Below the pieces are notes generated by a model that worked only from the letters and a program-made list of their open reading frames with translations, did no database searches and was not told the DNA's origin. From Massilia sp. Mn16-1_5 (GTDB lineage: Bacteria; Pseudomonadota; Gammaproteobacteria; Burkholderiales; Burkholderiaceae_D), in the NCBI RefSeq assembly GCF_004798585.1, contig NZ_PPXQ01000003.1:124001-188000 (forward strand): a stretch of 64,000 bases of DNA, in the 5' to 3' direction. Positions within the stretch are counted from its first letter, which is position 1. Each line of letters starts with the position of its first letter. This document shows, one piece after another, positions 27,751 through 36,606 of this stretch. Position numbers and translations under genes: made by a program.

Positions 27751-28692
27751 TTACGGGGCAGCCATCCCGATCCCATCTGCCGCTCCAAGCTTTTCCCAGT
27801 ACCCCGGCCGCCGGTAGATGTCCTTCAGGTAGTCGATGAAGTGCCGGATCTTGGCGGGCAGGTAGCGCTGCTGGGGATAGACCGCCTGGATCGGATAGTC
27901 GTGTACCGCATAGTCGTCGAGCATGGTCACGAGTTCCCCCCGCTTGAGTTCGGCCTGGATTTCCCAGGTCGAACGCCAGCCGATGCCGAGTCCCTGCCTG
28001 ACCCAGTCGAACAGCAGTTCGCCGTCGTTGCAGGCGAGGTCGCCGTCGACACGTACCGCGAACAGCTTGCCGTCGCGCTGGAAGGTCCATCCGCGCTGCT
28101 GTCCGCCCTGCAGGTTGAAGGCGAGGCAGTTGTGGCGCACGAGGTCTTCCGGGATCGCGGGAACGCCATGGCGCTCGAAATACGCGGGCGTGCCGCACAC
28201 CACCCGGCGGTTCGGAAAGAGCGGCACGGCGACGTAGTTCGGGTCCTGTACTTCGCCGATACGGATCGCCATGTCGTAACCTTCGCGTACCAGGTCGACC
28301 ACGCTGTCGGTGAAATTGAACGACATTTTCAGGTCCGGGTGGATCGCCCGGAAGGCCGGTGCGTGCGGCGCGACATGCGAGCGGCCGAAGGCCGCCGGCG
28401 CCGAGACCACCAGGTGCCCGCGCACCGTATTGCGCCCGGCGCTGATGCTGTTCTCGGTGATGTCGAAATCGCGCAGCAGCTGGCGGCACGGTTCGATGAA
28501 CTGTTCGCCCAGCGCCGTCAAGGCCAAGCCGCGGGTCGAGCGATGCATCAGGCGCACGCCAAGGCGCCGTTCCAGCGCGTCCAGGCGCCGTCCCATCACG
28601 ACCGGCGTCACGCCTTCCACCAGGGCGGCGGCGGCAAAACTGCCTTTCTCGGTCACCAGCACGAAGCTGCGGATCTCGGTATGTCGGTCCAT
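27751..28692 (-). CDS. LysR-family transcriptional regulator, divergent from the glyoxylate operon
   Basis: The 313-aa protein has the N-terminal winged HTH ([19 protein letters not shown] onward, with [20 protein letters not shown]) and a periplasmic-binding-like effector domain of the CrgA/DsdC-like group ([14 protein letters not shown] and [20 protein letters not shown] in part). Start 28692 follows GGAGGG. It reads away from gcl with a 122-base shared promoter region, the usual arrangement for a LysR regulator of the adjacent operon. Glyoxylate, tartronate semialdehyde or glycerate are guesses for the effector. A 13-bp palindrome lies at 28707-28719. Confidence 0.88.
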   Translation of the reverse strand: MDRHTEIRSFVLVTEKGSFAAAALVEGVTPVVMGRRLDALERRLGVRLMHRSTRGLALTALGEQFIEPCRQLLRDFDITENSISAGRNTVRGHLVVSAPAAFGRSHVAPHAPAFRAIHPDLKMSFNFTDSVVDLVREGYDMAIRIGEVQDPNYVAVPLFPNRRVVCGTPAYFERHGVPAIPEDLVRHNCLAFNLQGGQQRGWTFQRDGKLFAVRVDGDLACNDGELLFDWVRQGLGIGWRSTWEIQAELKRGELVTMLDDYAVHDYPIQAVYPQQRYLPAKIRHFIDYLKDIYRRPGYWEKLGAADGIGMAAP

Positions 28693-28706
28693 GCACCCTC
28701 CAATCA

Positions 28707-28719
28707 ATACTTAAAGTAT
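28707..28719. promoter_or_regulatory. Palindrome in the LysR/gcl divergent promoter (ATACTT-A-AAGTAT)
   Basis: A perfect 13-bp odd-centred palindrome 15 bases upstream of the LysR start codon. Its position fits an autoregulatory LysR operator. No second copy was seen nearer to gcl. Confidence 0.5.
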
Positions 28720-28814
28720 CGGCAGAGCGAATAGTAGCAGCAATTCAAGCTTTTTCGCTTTGTCGCTATCCTCCGTTCACTGGGTTCCGATTTATCATTC
28801 GAACAGAGGCGACT

Positions 28815-30593
28815 ATGGCCCGTATGAGGGCAATCGACGCGGCGGCAGCCGTGTTGCGCAGGGAAGGCGTCAGCAAGGTGTTCGGCGTGCCGGGCGCCGC
28901 GATCAACCCGTTTTATTCGGCGATGAAGAAGAACGGCGGCTTCGATCACGTGCTGGCGCGCCATGTCGAGGGCGCGTCGCACATGGCCGAGGGCTATACC
29001 CGCGCCCGCGCCGGCAACATCGGCGTCTGCATCGGCACCTCCGGTCCGGCCGGCACCGACATGATCACCGGTCTCTACTCCGCCTGGGCCGATTCGATAC
29101 CTATCCTATGCATTACCGGGCAGGCCCCCCGGGCCCGCCTGTACAAGGAAGACTTCCAGGCGGTCGACATCGAATCGATCGCCAAACCGGTCACCAAGTG
29201 GGCGGTCACGGTGCGCGAGCCGGCCCTGGTGCCGCGCGTCTTCCAGCAAGCCTTCCACCTGATGCGCTCCGGCCGTCCGGGGCCGGTGCTGGTCGACCTG
29301 CCGTTCGACGTCCAGATGGCGGAAATCGAGTTCGACATCGACACCTACGAACCGCTGCCGCCCTACAAGCCCGCCGCCACCCGCGCCCAGGCCGAGAAGG
29401 CGCTCGCCATGCTGTGCGCCGCCGAGCGGCCGCTGATCGTCTGCGGCGGCGGCGTGATCAACGCCGACGCGGCCGCGCGCCTGCAGGAGTTCGCCGAGAT
29501 CGTCGGCGTACCGGTGATCCCGACCCTGATGGGCTGGGGCGCCATTCCGGACGACCATCCGCTCATGGCCGGCATGGTCGGCCTGCAGACTTCGCACCGC
29601 TACGGCAACGCCACCATGCTGGCCTCGGACTTCGTCATCGGCATCGGCAACCGCTGGGCCAACCGCCATACCGGTTCGGTCGAGGTGTATACGGCCGGAC
29701 GCACGTTCGTCCATATCGACATCGAACCGACCCAGATCGGACGCGTGTTCGGCCCGGATTACGGCATCGTGTCCGATGCCGGCGCCGCCCTCGACCTGAT
29801 GATCGAGGTGGCGCGCGGCCTGAAGCTGATCGGGGCCTTGCCCGACCGGAGCAGCTGGGTGGCCGAGTGCCAGGCGCGCAAGCGCACCATGCTGCGCAAG
29901 TCCCACTTCGAGACGACGCCGGTCAAGCCGCAGCGCGTGTACGAGGAAATGAACCGGGCCTTCGGTCCCGAGACCTGCTACGTCAGCACGATCGGCCTGT
30001 CGCAGATCGCCGCCGCCCAGTTCCTGCACGTGTACAAGCCGCGCCACTGGATCAACTGCGGCCAGGCCGGTCCCCTCGGATGGACGATTCCGGCCGCGCT
30101 GGGCGTGTGCGCCGCCGATACGCAGCGCGAAGTCGTCGCCATCTCCGGCGACTACGATTTCCAGTTCATGGTCGAGGAGCTGGCGGTCGGCGCCCAGTTC
30201 AAGCTTCCCTACCTGCACGTGGTGGTCAACAACGCCTACCTGGGGCTGATTCGCCAGGCCCAGCGCGGCTTCGACATGGATTACTGCGTGCAGCTCGCGT
30301 TCGAAAACATCAATGCGCCGGCGCTGGAGAACTATGGCGTCGACCATGTCGCCGTCGCCGAAGGACTGGGCTGCAAGGCGATCCGCGTACGCCGGGCCGA
30401 CGACATTCAGGATGCCTTTGCGCAGGCGCGGGCCTGGATGCGCGAGCACCGCGTGCCGGTCGTCGTCGAGATCATCCTCGAGCGCGTGACCAACGTCGCG
30501 ATGGGCACCGAGATCGACGCCGTCAACGAGTTCGAAGCGCTGGCCGAACATGAGGCGGACGCACCTACCGCGATCGCCCACGCCATCCCTTGA
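28815..30593 (+). CDS. gcl: Glyoxylate carboligase (tartronate-semialdehyde synthase)
   Basis: The 592-aa thiamine-diphosphate enzyme follows E. coli Gcl almost block for block: [77 protein letters not shown] and the ThDP motif region [20 protein letters not shown]. Val51 in ARHVEG occupies the position where other ThDP enzymes have the activating Glu, a known peculiarity of Gcl. It joins two glyoxylates to tartronate semialdehyde with CO2 loss. First gene of gcl-hyi-glxR-ttuD-pyk, and fed by purine breakdown encoded next door. Confidence 0.96.
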   Translation: MARMRAIDAAAAVLRREGVSKVFGVPGAAINPFYSAMKKNGGFDHVLARHVEGASHMAEGYTRARAGNIGVCIGTSGPAGTDMITGLYSAWADSIPILCITGQAPRARLYKEDFQAVDIESIAKPVTKWAVTVREPALVPRVFQQAFHLMRSGRPGPVLVDLPFDVQMAEIEFDIDTYEPLPPYKPAATRAQAEKALAMLCAAERPLIVCGGGVINADAAARLQEFAEIVGVPVIPTLMGWGAIPDDHPLMAGMVGLQTSHRYGNATMLASDFVIGIGNRWANRHTGSVEVYTAGRTFVHIDIEPTQIGRVFGPDYGIVSDAGAALDLMIEVARGLKLIGALPDRSSWVAECQARKRTMLRKSHFETTPVKPQRVYEEMNRAFGPETCYVSTIGLSQIAAAQFLHVYKPRHWINCGQAGPLGWTIPAALGVCAADTQREVVAISGDYDFQFMVEELAVGAQFKLPYLHVVVNNAYLGLIRQAQRGFDMDYCVQLAFENINAPALENYGVDHVAVAEGLGCKAIRVRRADDIQDAFAQARAWMREHRVPVVVEIILERVTNVAMGTEIDAVNEFEALAEHEADAPTAIAHAIP

Positions 30594-30607
30594 AAGGAGT
30601 CACGAAC

Positions 30608-31387
30608 ATGCCACGATTTGCCGCCAACCTCACCATGCTGTTCACCGAGCTGCCTTTCCTCGAGCGCTTCGGGGCCGCCGCAGCAGCCGGCTTCAAGGGT
30701 GTCGAGTACCTGTTTCCCTATGCGGTCGAGGCCGGCGCCCTGGCCGAGCAGCTCGACCGCCACCGGCTGGTGCAGGTCCTGCACAACCTGCCGGCTGGCG
30801 ACTGGGCAGGAGGAGAGCGCGGCATCGCCTGCCTTCCGGGCCGCGAAACCGAGTTCCGGGACGGCGTGGGACGCGCCATCGAGTATGCGCGCGTACTCGG
30901 CTGCGGGCAGCTCAACTGCCTGGCCGGCATCGCGCCCGCTAACGCCGATGACGATGCCGTACGCGCGGTCTTCGTCGACAACCTGCGCTTCGCCGCGGCC
31001 AGGCTGAAGGAAGCGGGCATCCGCCTGCTGGTCGAGCCGGTCAATACCCGCGACATCCCCGGCTTCTACCTGAACCGCACCGACCAGGCCATCGCGCTCA
31101 TCGACGAGGTCGGGTCCGACAACCTGTTCCTGCAGTACGACATCTATCACGCCCAGCGCATGGAGGGCGAGATCGGCAACACGGTCGCCAGGCACCTGGC
31201 CCGTATCGGCCACATCCAGCTGGCGGACAACCCTGGACGCGGGGAGCCGGGCAGCGGCGAGATCAACTATCCGTGGCTGTTCCGGCATATCGACCAACTC
31301 GGCTACGAGGGCTGGATCGGCTGCGAATACAAGCCGGCCACCACCACGCAGGCCGGACTGGGCTGGATGAAAGCGCTCGCCGGCTGA
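30608..31387 (+). CDS. hyi: Hydroxypyruvate isomerase
   Basis: The 259-aa TIM-barrel enzyme shows Hyi blocks: MPRFAANLTMLFTELPFLER, GFKGVEYLFPY, the metal-site LLVEPVNTRDIPGFYL, FLQYDIYHAQ, IGHIQLADNPGRGEPGSGEI and GCEYKP. It interconverts hydroxypyruvate and tartronate semialdehyde. Start 30608 follows AAGGAG; the gene begins 14 bases after gcl ends, so it is cotranscribed. Its conserved operon position is the same as in E. coli and Burkholderiales. Confidence 0.94.
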   Translation: MPRFAANLTMLFTELPFLERFGAAAAAGFKGVEYLFPYAVEAGALAEQLDRHRLVQVLHNLPAGDWAGGERGIACLPGRETEFRDGVGRAIEYARVLGCGQLNCLAGIAPANADDDAVRAVFVDNLRFAAARLKEAGIRLLVEPVNTRDIPGFYLNRTDQAIALIDEVGSDNLFLQYDIYHAQRMEGEIGNTVARHLARIGHIQLADNPGRGEPGSGEINYPWLFRHIDQLGYEGWIGCEYKPATTTQAGLGWMKALAG

Positions 31388-31416
31388 ACGATTCAAGAAC
31401 AACATAGGAGAACGAC

Positions 31417-32307
31417 ATGACAACGATCGGTTTCATCGGCCTGGGCATCATGGGCACCCCGATGGCGGGACATCTCATCCAACACGGGCACCGCCTGTTC
31501 GCCTGCACGCGCGGCGCGGTGCCGGCCGAGCTGGTCGACGCCGGCGCCACCGTCTGCGCGACCAGCGCCGAGGTGGCGCGGCAGGCGGACGTGATCTTCA
31601 TCATGGTGCCGGACACGCCGCAGGTCGAGGAAGTGCTGTTCGCGGAAGACGGCGTCGCGGCAGGACTCTCTGCGGGGAAGGTCGTGGTCGACATGAGTTC
31701 CATTTCTCCAGTCGCGACCAAGGACTTCGCACGCCGTATCCGCGAACTCGGCTGCGACTACCTCGATGCCCCGGTGTCGGGCGGCGAAGTGGGCGCCAAG
31801 GCGGGCACCCTGACCATCATGGTCGGCGGCAGCGAAGCGGCCTTCGACCGGGTGCGGCCGCTGTTCCAGCTGATGGGCAAGAACATCACCCTGGTCGGCG
31901 GCAATGGCGACGGCCAGGTCACCAAGGTCGCCAACCAGATCATCGTCGCCTTGACCATCGAGGCGGTCGGCGAAGCGCTGCTGCTGGCGGCCAAAGCGGG
32001 CGCCGATCCGGCGCGGGTGCGCGAGGCGCTGATGGGAGGCTTCGCTTCCTCGCGCATCCTCGAAGTGCACGGCGAGCGCATGATCAAGCGCAGCTTCGCG
32101 CCGGGCTTCCGGATCGACCTGCACCGCAAGGACCTGAACCTGGCGTTGACCACCGCGCGCCAGCTCGGCGTGGCGCTGCCGAATACCGCCACCGCGCAGG
32201 AGCTGTTCAACACCTGCGCGGCCCATGAGGGCGGCGGCTGGGACCATTCGGCCATGGTGCGGGCGCTGGAAATCATGGCCAATTTCACGATCGGCCAGGA
32301 AGCCTGA
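31417..32307 (+). CDS. glxR: Tartronate semialdehyde reductase (2-hydroxy-3-oxopropionate reductase)
   Basis: The 296-aa beta-hydroxyacid dehydrogenase has the N-terminal Rossmann motif IGFIGLGIMGTPMAGHL, the substrate loop DYLDAPVSGGEVGAKAGTL, the catalytic-Lys segment GDGQVTKVANQIIVAL and FRIDLHRKDLNLAL. It reduces tartronate semialdehyde to D-glycerate with NAD(P)H. Its stop codon overlaps the ttuD start in a TGATG junction, so the reductase and kinase are translationally coupled. Confidence 0.95.
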   Translation: MTTIGFIGLGIMGTPMAGHLIQHGHRLFACTRGAVPAELVDAGATVCATSAEVARQADVIFIMVPDTPQVEEVLFAEDGVAAGLSAGKVVVDMSSISPVATKDFARRIRELGCDYLDAPVSGGEVGAKAGTLTIMVGGSEAAFDRVRPLFQLMGKNITLVGGNGDGQVTKVANQIIVALTIEAVGEALLLAAKAGADPARVREALMGGFASSRILEVHGERMIKRSFAPGFRIDLHRKDLNLALTTARQLGVALPNTATAQELFNTCAAHEGGGWDHSAMVRALEIMANFTIGQEA

Positions 32308-33581
32308 TGACGACCGTCCCGCGCGAACTGCTCGAACGCATGTTCAAGGCGGCGGTCGAAGCAGCCCAGCCCGCGCACCGGATCGCGCCCTTCCTGCCGG
32401 CGCCGCCCAAAGGGCGCACCCTCGTGATCGGGGCCGGCAAGGCCTCGGCCGCGATGGCGCAGGCGCTCGAGCGCCACTGGACCACGCCGCTGACCGGCCT
32501 GGTCGTCACCCGCTACGGCTATGCCGTGCCCTGCGAGCGCATCCGGATCGTCGAAGCGGCGCACCCGGTCCCCGACGCCGCCGGCCTCGCGGTCGCCCGC
32601 CGGATGCTGGAGCTGGTGCAAGGACTGGGCGAGGACGACCTCGTCATCTGCCTGGTTTCGGGCGGCGGCTCGGCCCTGCTACCGCTGCCGGGGGAGGGCG
32701 TCACGCTGGAAGACAAGCAGGCGATCAACCGCGCGCTGCTTGCGTCCGGCGCCGGCATCACCGAGATGAACTGCGTGCGCCGCCATTTATCCGGCATCAA
32801 GGGTGGCCGCCTGGCCGCTGCCTGCCATCCGGCGCGGGTGGTGAACCTGCTGATCTCCGACGTGCCGGGCGACGATCCGATCGACATCGCGTCCGGCCCG
32901 ACCGTGGCCGACCCGAGCACCTGCGCTGACGCGCTGGCGATCGTGCGCCGCTATGGCCTCGTCCTGCCGCCCGCTGCGCAGCGCCTGCTGGAGAGCGGGG
33001 CCGGCGAGACGGTCAAGCCGGGCGATCCGCGCCTGGCGCGGGTCACGACCCACCTGATCGCCTCGCCCCAGATGGCGCTCGAGGCGGCGGCGCAGGTCGC
33101 GCGTGCGGCCGGCATCACCCCCCTGATCCTGGGCGACAGCATCGAAGGCGAGGCGCGCGAGGTGGCCAGGGTCATGGCCGGCATCGCGCTGCAGGTGCGC
33201 CGCCATGGCCAGCCGCTGGCGCCGCCCTGCGTGCTGCTGTCCGGCGGCGAGACCACGGTGACGCTGCGCGGGGGCGGGCGCGGCGGGCGCAACGTCGAGT
33301 TCCTGCTGGCGCTCGCGCTGGCGCTGGGGGAGCCAGCGGGCTCCGGTCCCGCGATCCACGCGCTGGCCGCCGATACCGACGGCGTCGACGGCGCGGAAGA
33401 GGTGGCGGGCGCCTTCATGGCGCCACACACGCTGGCGCGCGCCCGCGCGAACGGAATGCGCCCGCGCGACAGCCTCGACGACAACGATGCCCACAGCTTC
33501 TTCGCTTCTCTCGGCGACTCGCTGGTGACGGGACCGACGCTCACCAACGTCAACGATTTCCGCGCCATCCTGATCGCCTGA
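32307..33581 (+). CDS. ttuD: Glycerate 2-kinase, TtuD/MOFRL type
   Basis: The 424-aa protein begins with the DUF4147 kinase domain (LVIGAGKASAAMAQALE, LVSGGGSALLPLP, MNCVRRHLSGIKGGRLA, LISDVPGDDPIDIASGP) and ends with the MOFRL domain (LLSGGETTVTLRG, GRGGRNVEFLLALAL, ADTDGVDG, TGPTLTNVNDFRAIL). Family members phosphorylate D-glycerate to 2-phosphoglycerate; they were historically labelled hydroxypyruvate reductases. It shares one base with the glxR stop codon. An unrelated glycerate kinase is at 6009. Confidence 0.93.
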   Translation: MTTVPRELLERMFKAAVEAAQPAHRIAPFLPAPPKGRTLVIGAGKASAAMAQALERHWTTPLTGLVVTRYGYAVPCERIRIVEAAHPVPDAAGLAVARRMLELVQGLGEDDLVICLVSGGGSALLPLPGEGVTLEDKQAINRALLASGAGITEMNCVRRHLSGIKGGRLAAACHPARVVNLLISDVPGDDPIDIASGPTVADPSTCADALAIVRRYGLVLPPAAQRLLESGAGETVKPGDPRLARVTTHLIASPQMALEAAAQVARAAGITPLILGDSIEGEAREVARVMAGIALQVRRHGQPLAPPCVLLSGGETTVTLRGGGRGGRNVEFLLALALALGEPAGSGPAIHALAADTDGVDGAEEVAGAFMAPHTLARARANGMRPRDSLDDNDAHSFFASLGDSLVTGPTLTNVNDFRAILIA

Positions 33582-33661
33582 TCAGGCGCCGTTTCCTCCT
33601 TGCGGGTGCGGCGCCGCGCCGCCGCGCCTGATTTTTTCCACGCACTAGACAGGAGTATCCG

Positions 33662-35110
33662 ATGCTACGCCAACGCCGTTCCCGCATCCTCGCCACCCTC
33701 GGCCCGTCCAGTTCCAGCTTCGAGCGCATCCGCGCGTTGGCCGAGGCCGGCGCCGACGTATTCCGCCTGAACTTCAGCCACGGCAGCCATGCCGACCACG
33801 CCGCGCGCTACGGCGCCATCCGCGAAGTCGAGCGTGCGCTCGGACGGCCGATCGGGGTGCTGATGGATTTGCAGGGGCCGAAGCTGCGCGTCGGCCGCCT
33901 GGCCGACGGCAAGGCCTGGCTGGAAGCGGGAGGGCGCCTGCGCCTGGACCTCGACCCGGCCGCGGGCAGCGCGGCGCGGGTGCAGCTGCCGCACCCCGAA
34001 ATCTTCGCGGCGCTGCGGCCCGGCGCCGAACTGCTGCTCGACGACGGCAAGCTGCGCCTGCGTGTCGACGCCTGTGGCGTCGAGCACGCCGAGACGACGG
34101 TGCTGGTCGGCGGCATGCTGTCGGACCGCAAGGGCGTCAACGTTCCCGGCGTGCTGCTGCCGATTTCTCCGCTGACCGCCAAGGACCGTTCCGATCTGGC
34201 CTTCGGCCTGGAGCTGGGCGTCGACTGGGTCGCGCTCTCCTTCGTGCAGCGCGCCGACGACGTGCGCGAGGCGCGCGCCCTGGTGGACGGGCGCGCCTGG
34301 ATCATGGCCAAGCTGGAAAAGCCGGCCGCGATCGAGATGCTCGACGAGATCGTCGCCGTGGCCGACGGCGTCATGGTGGCGCGCGGCGACCTCGGCGTTG
34401 AACTGCCGCCGCAGCAGGTGCCGGTCCTGCAGCGCCGCATCGTGCATGCCGCGCGCGCGGCCGGGCGCCCGGTCGTGGTGGCGACGCAGATGCTCGAATC
34501 GATGATCGCGGCGCCGGTGCCGACCCGGGCCGAGGTGTCCGATGTCGCCAGCGCGATCTACGAGGGGGCGGACGCGGTGATGCTCTCGGCCGAATCGGCA
34601 TCGGGCCAGTATCCGGTCGAGGCGGTGGCCGTGATGGACAGCGTGATCGGCGAAGTCGAGCGCGATCCCGGCTGGCGCGCCGGCCTCGATGCCAGCCACG
34701 TTCCTCGGGACAGCGCGGCCGACGCCAGCACCGCCGACGCGATCTGCTGCGCGCTGCGCCGGGTCGCCACCGTGCTGGCGCCGGCGGCCACCGTCACCTA
34801 CACCCGCAGCGGCGCGACCAGCCTGCGCGCCAGCCGTGAACGCCCCGCCACGCCGATCCTGGCCCTGACCCCGCATGCCGCCATCGCGCGCCGCCTGACG
34901 CTGGCCTGGGGCGTGCATCCGCTGCCTTTCGAGGAGGCGCGCACGCTGGGCGGGATGGTGGCCGACGGCGCCGCGGCCGCGCTGCGGCACGGGCTGGCGG
35001 GAGAGGGCGACCAGGTGGTCGTTGTGGCCGGCTTCCCTTCGGGCCAGGCCGGCGCCACCAACCTGCTGCACGTGGTGCGCGTGCGCGACGTGCTGGCAGA
35101 GGCGCAATAA
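33662..35110 (+). CDS. pyk: Pyruvate kinase
   Basis: The 482-aa enzyme shows the expected order: RRSRILATLGPSSSS at the N-terminus, FRLNFSHGSH, MDLQGPKLRVG, LSFVQRADDV, the active-site lysine segment MAKLEKPAAIEMLDEI, VARGDLGVELPPQQVP, ATQMLESMI and SAESASGQYP. It makes pyruvate and ATP from phosphoenolpyruvate. Closing the gcl-hyi-glxR-ttuD operon, it drains the 2-phosphoglycerate (via enolase) made from glyoxylate; similar pyruvate kinases (TtuE) accompany ttuD elsewhere. The 80-base gap from ttuD has no clear terminator. Confidence 0.93.
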   Translation: MLRQRRSRILATLGPSSSSFERIRALAEAGADVFRLNFSHGSHADHAARYGAIREVERALGRPIGVLMDLQGPKLRVGRLADGKAWLEAGGRLRLDLDPAAGSAARVQLPHPEIFAALRPGAELLLDDGKLRLRVDACGVEHAETTVLVGGMLSDRKGVNVPGVLLPISPLTAKDRSDLAFGLELGVDWVALSFVQRADDVREARALVDGRAWIMAKLEKPAAIEMLDEIVAVADGVMVARGDLGVELPPQQVPVLQRRIVHAARAAGRPVVVATQMLESMIAAPVPTRAEVSDVASAIYEGADAVMLSAESASGQYPVEAVAVMDSVIGEVERDPGWRAGLDASHVPRDSAADASTADAICCALRRVATVLAPAATVTYTRSGATSLRASRERPATPILALTPHAAIARRLTLAWGVHPLPFEEARTLGGMVADGAAAALRHGLAGEGDQVVVVAGFPSGQAGATNLLHVVRVRDVLAEAQ

Positions 35111-35169
35111 GGGGCAAGGCATAATGCCGGCCAGTTAAGCTAGAACTGTTTCGTTGGCCGTTGTATACC

Positions 35170-35266
35170 GTAGGGTGGGCATGCCCACGCGGTGATACGT
35201 GCCCTCAAGATCGTCGTGTACGACGTCGGAGCCGCTACGTATCACGCGTGGGCATGCCCACCCTAC
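35170..35266. repeat. Extragenic long inverted repeat, copy 2 (GTAGGGTGGGCA family)
   Basis: Starts GTAGGGTGGGCATGCCCAC and ends with the reverse complement TGCCCACCCTAC. The outer arms pair over about 30 bases with a single one-base gap. The interior is about 38 unrelated bases. It occupies the gap between convergent pyk and the M20 gene. Confidence 0.88.
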
Positions 35267-35324
35267 GGTGCGCAGCTGTTACCGGCTTAGTTGACTAACA
35301 TTGTTGCGGGGCGTGATTCAGTTG

Positions 35325-35351
35325 CAACGGGCGCCCTGGCGGCGCCCGTTG
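35325..35351. terminator. Strong GC hairpin between convergent genes (possible bidirectional terminator)
   Basis: A perfect 11-bp stem CAACGGGCGCC/GGCGCCCGTTG around a five-base loop, ten bases past the M20 stop codon. There is no long T-run on either strand, so terminator function is less certain than structure. Confidence 0.55.
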
Positions 35352-35361
35352 TTCGTCACGC

Positions 35362-36606
35362 TCAGTCGAGCAGGTCGAACAGGGTGCGGGCGATCACCTT
35401 GGTGGCGCGGCGCAGGTCTTCCAGGTCGATGTGCTCGTCGGCGCGCTTGGCATTGCTCTCCGAGACCGTGCGCGGGCCGCAGCCGTACAGCACGGCCGGA
35501 ATCCCGTGTTCGCCGAACAGGCGCGCATCGGTGTACAGGGGCGTACCCGCCGCCTCGATCGGCTCGTCGAACACGGCGCTGGCGTGGCGCGACAGGGCGT
35601 CGACCATCGGTGCGTTGCCGGGCAGGGGCTGCAGTGCATTGGCCAGCAGCAGGCGCCGGATGTCGATCGTGATGCCCGGGCAGTCCGCCACGGCGTCCGC
35701 AATCAACTGGCGCAGCGCCGCCTCGACCTCGGCCGGGTTCTCCTCGGGGATCATGCGGCGGTCGAGCTTGAGCACGACCTTGCCCGGTACCACGTTGGTG
35801 TTGGTGCCGCCCTGGATCAAGCCGACGTTCAGGTAGGGGTGGTTGATGCCCTTGACCTGGCTGCGGGTCTGCTTGTACAGCGTGTTCTGGCGGTACAGCG
35901 CCGTCAGGATCAGGTTCGCCGCCTGCAAGGCGTCGACGCCGGTCTCCGGCACGGCCGCATGGCCCATCTTGCCGTTGACGGTCACTTCCATCTGCAGGCA
36001 GCCGTTGTGGGCGGTGATCACCTGGTAGCTGAAGCCGGCCGCGATCAGGAGGTCGGGCTTGACCAGGCCCTGTCCGAGCAGCCAGCCGGGACCGAGCTCG
36101 CCGCCGAACTCCTCGTCGTAGGTGAAATACAGTTCGACGCCGCCCTTCAGCGGGGAGGGACGCGACCCCGCCAGCGCTTCCAGGGCGCGGGTGGCAAACG
36201 TGAATGTCGCGAAGTCGCATTTGCTGACGGCGGCGGCGCGGCCATACAGCTTGCCATCGTGGATCTCGCCGCCGTAGGGCGGATGGGTCCAGCCTTCGCC
36301 GGGCGGAACCACGTCGCCGTGGGCGTTGAGGGCGACGGTGCGGCCGGCGCCGTAGCTGCGGCGCACGACCAGGTTGGTGATGCTCTGCAGGCCGGCATCC
36401 TCGACCACGCCGGCCGGTACGGCATGCTGCTCGGCTTCGAAGCCGAAATCCTGCAGCAGTTGCGCGGTGCGCTCGGCGTGCGGCGCGTTGTTGCCCGGCG
36501 GGGTGTCTGTCGGGACGCGCACCAGCTCCTGCAGGAAGCGCACCTCCTCGTCGAAATGGGCGTCAACCCAGGCGTCCAGGCGATCGTAAGGCGAAGTAGG
36601 GTTCAT
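35362..36606 (-). CDS. M20-family amidohydrolase (ArgE/DapE-like) in the purine operon, atypical metal ligands
   Basis: The 414-aa protein has the M20 two-domain layout with ALNAHGDVVPPGEGW (first metal His and catalytic Asp) and FTYDEEFGGELGP (catalytic Glu pair). Where the metal-bridging Asp is expected after LYGR, it reads LYGRAAAVSKCD with Val at that position. The C-terminal metal His also appears replaced, in SNAKRADEHI. It belongs to an M20 subgroup with AVSK in this place that is usually annotated only as deacylase. It overlaps the uraD-allC gene by ATGA and is last in the gntR-puuE operon, so ureidoglycolate or a related ureide is a possible substrate. That role is inference from position. 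Confidence 0.75.
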   Translation of the reverse strand: MNPTSPYDRLDAWVDAHFDEEVRFLQELVRVPTDTPPGNNAPHAERTAQLLQDFGFEAEQHAVPAGVVEDAGLQSITNLVVRRSYGAGRTVALNAHGDVVPPGEGWTHPPYGGEIHDGKLYGRAAAVSKCDFATFTFATRALEALAGSRPSPLKGGVELYFTYDEEFGGELGPGWLLGQGLVKPDLLIAAGFSYQVITAHNGCLQMEVTVNGKMGHAAVPETGVDALQAANLILTALYRQNTLYKQTRSQVKGINHPYLNVGLIQGGTNTNVVPGKVVLKLDRRMIPEENPAEVEAALRQLIADAVADCPGITIDIRRLLLANALQPLPGNAPMVDALSRHASAVFDEPIEAAGTPLYTDARLFGEHGIPAVLYGCGPRTVSESNAKRADEHIDLEDLRRATKVIARTLFDLLD

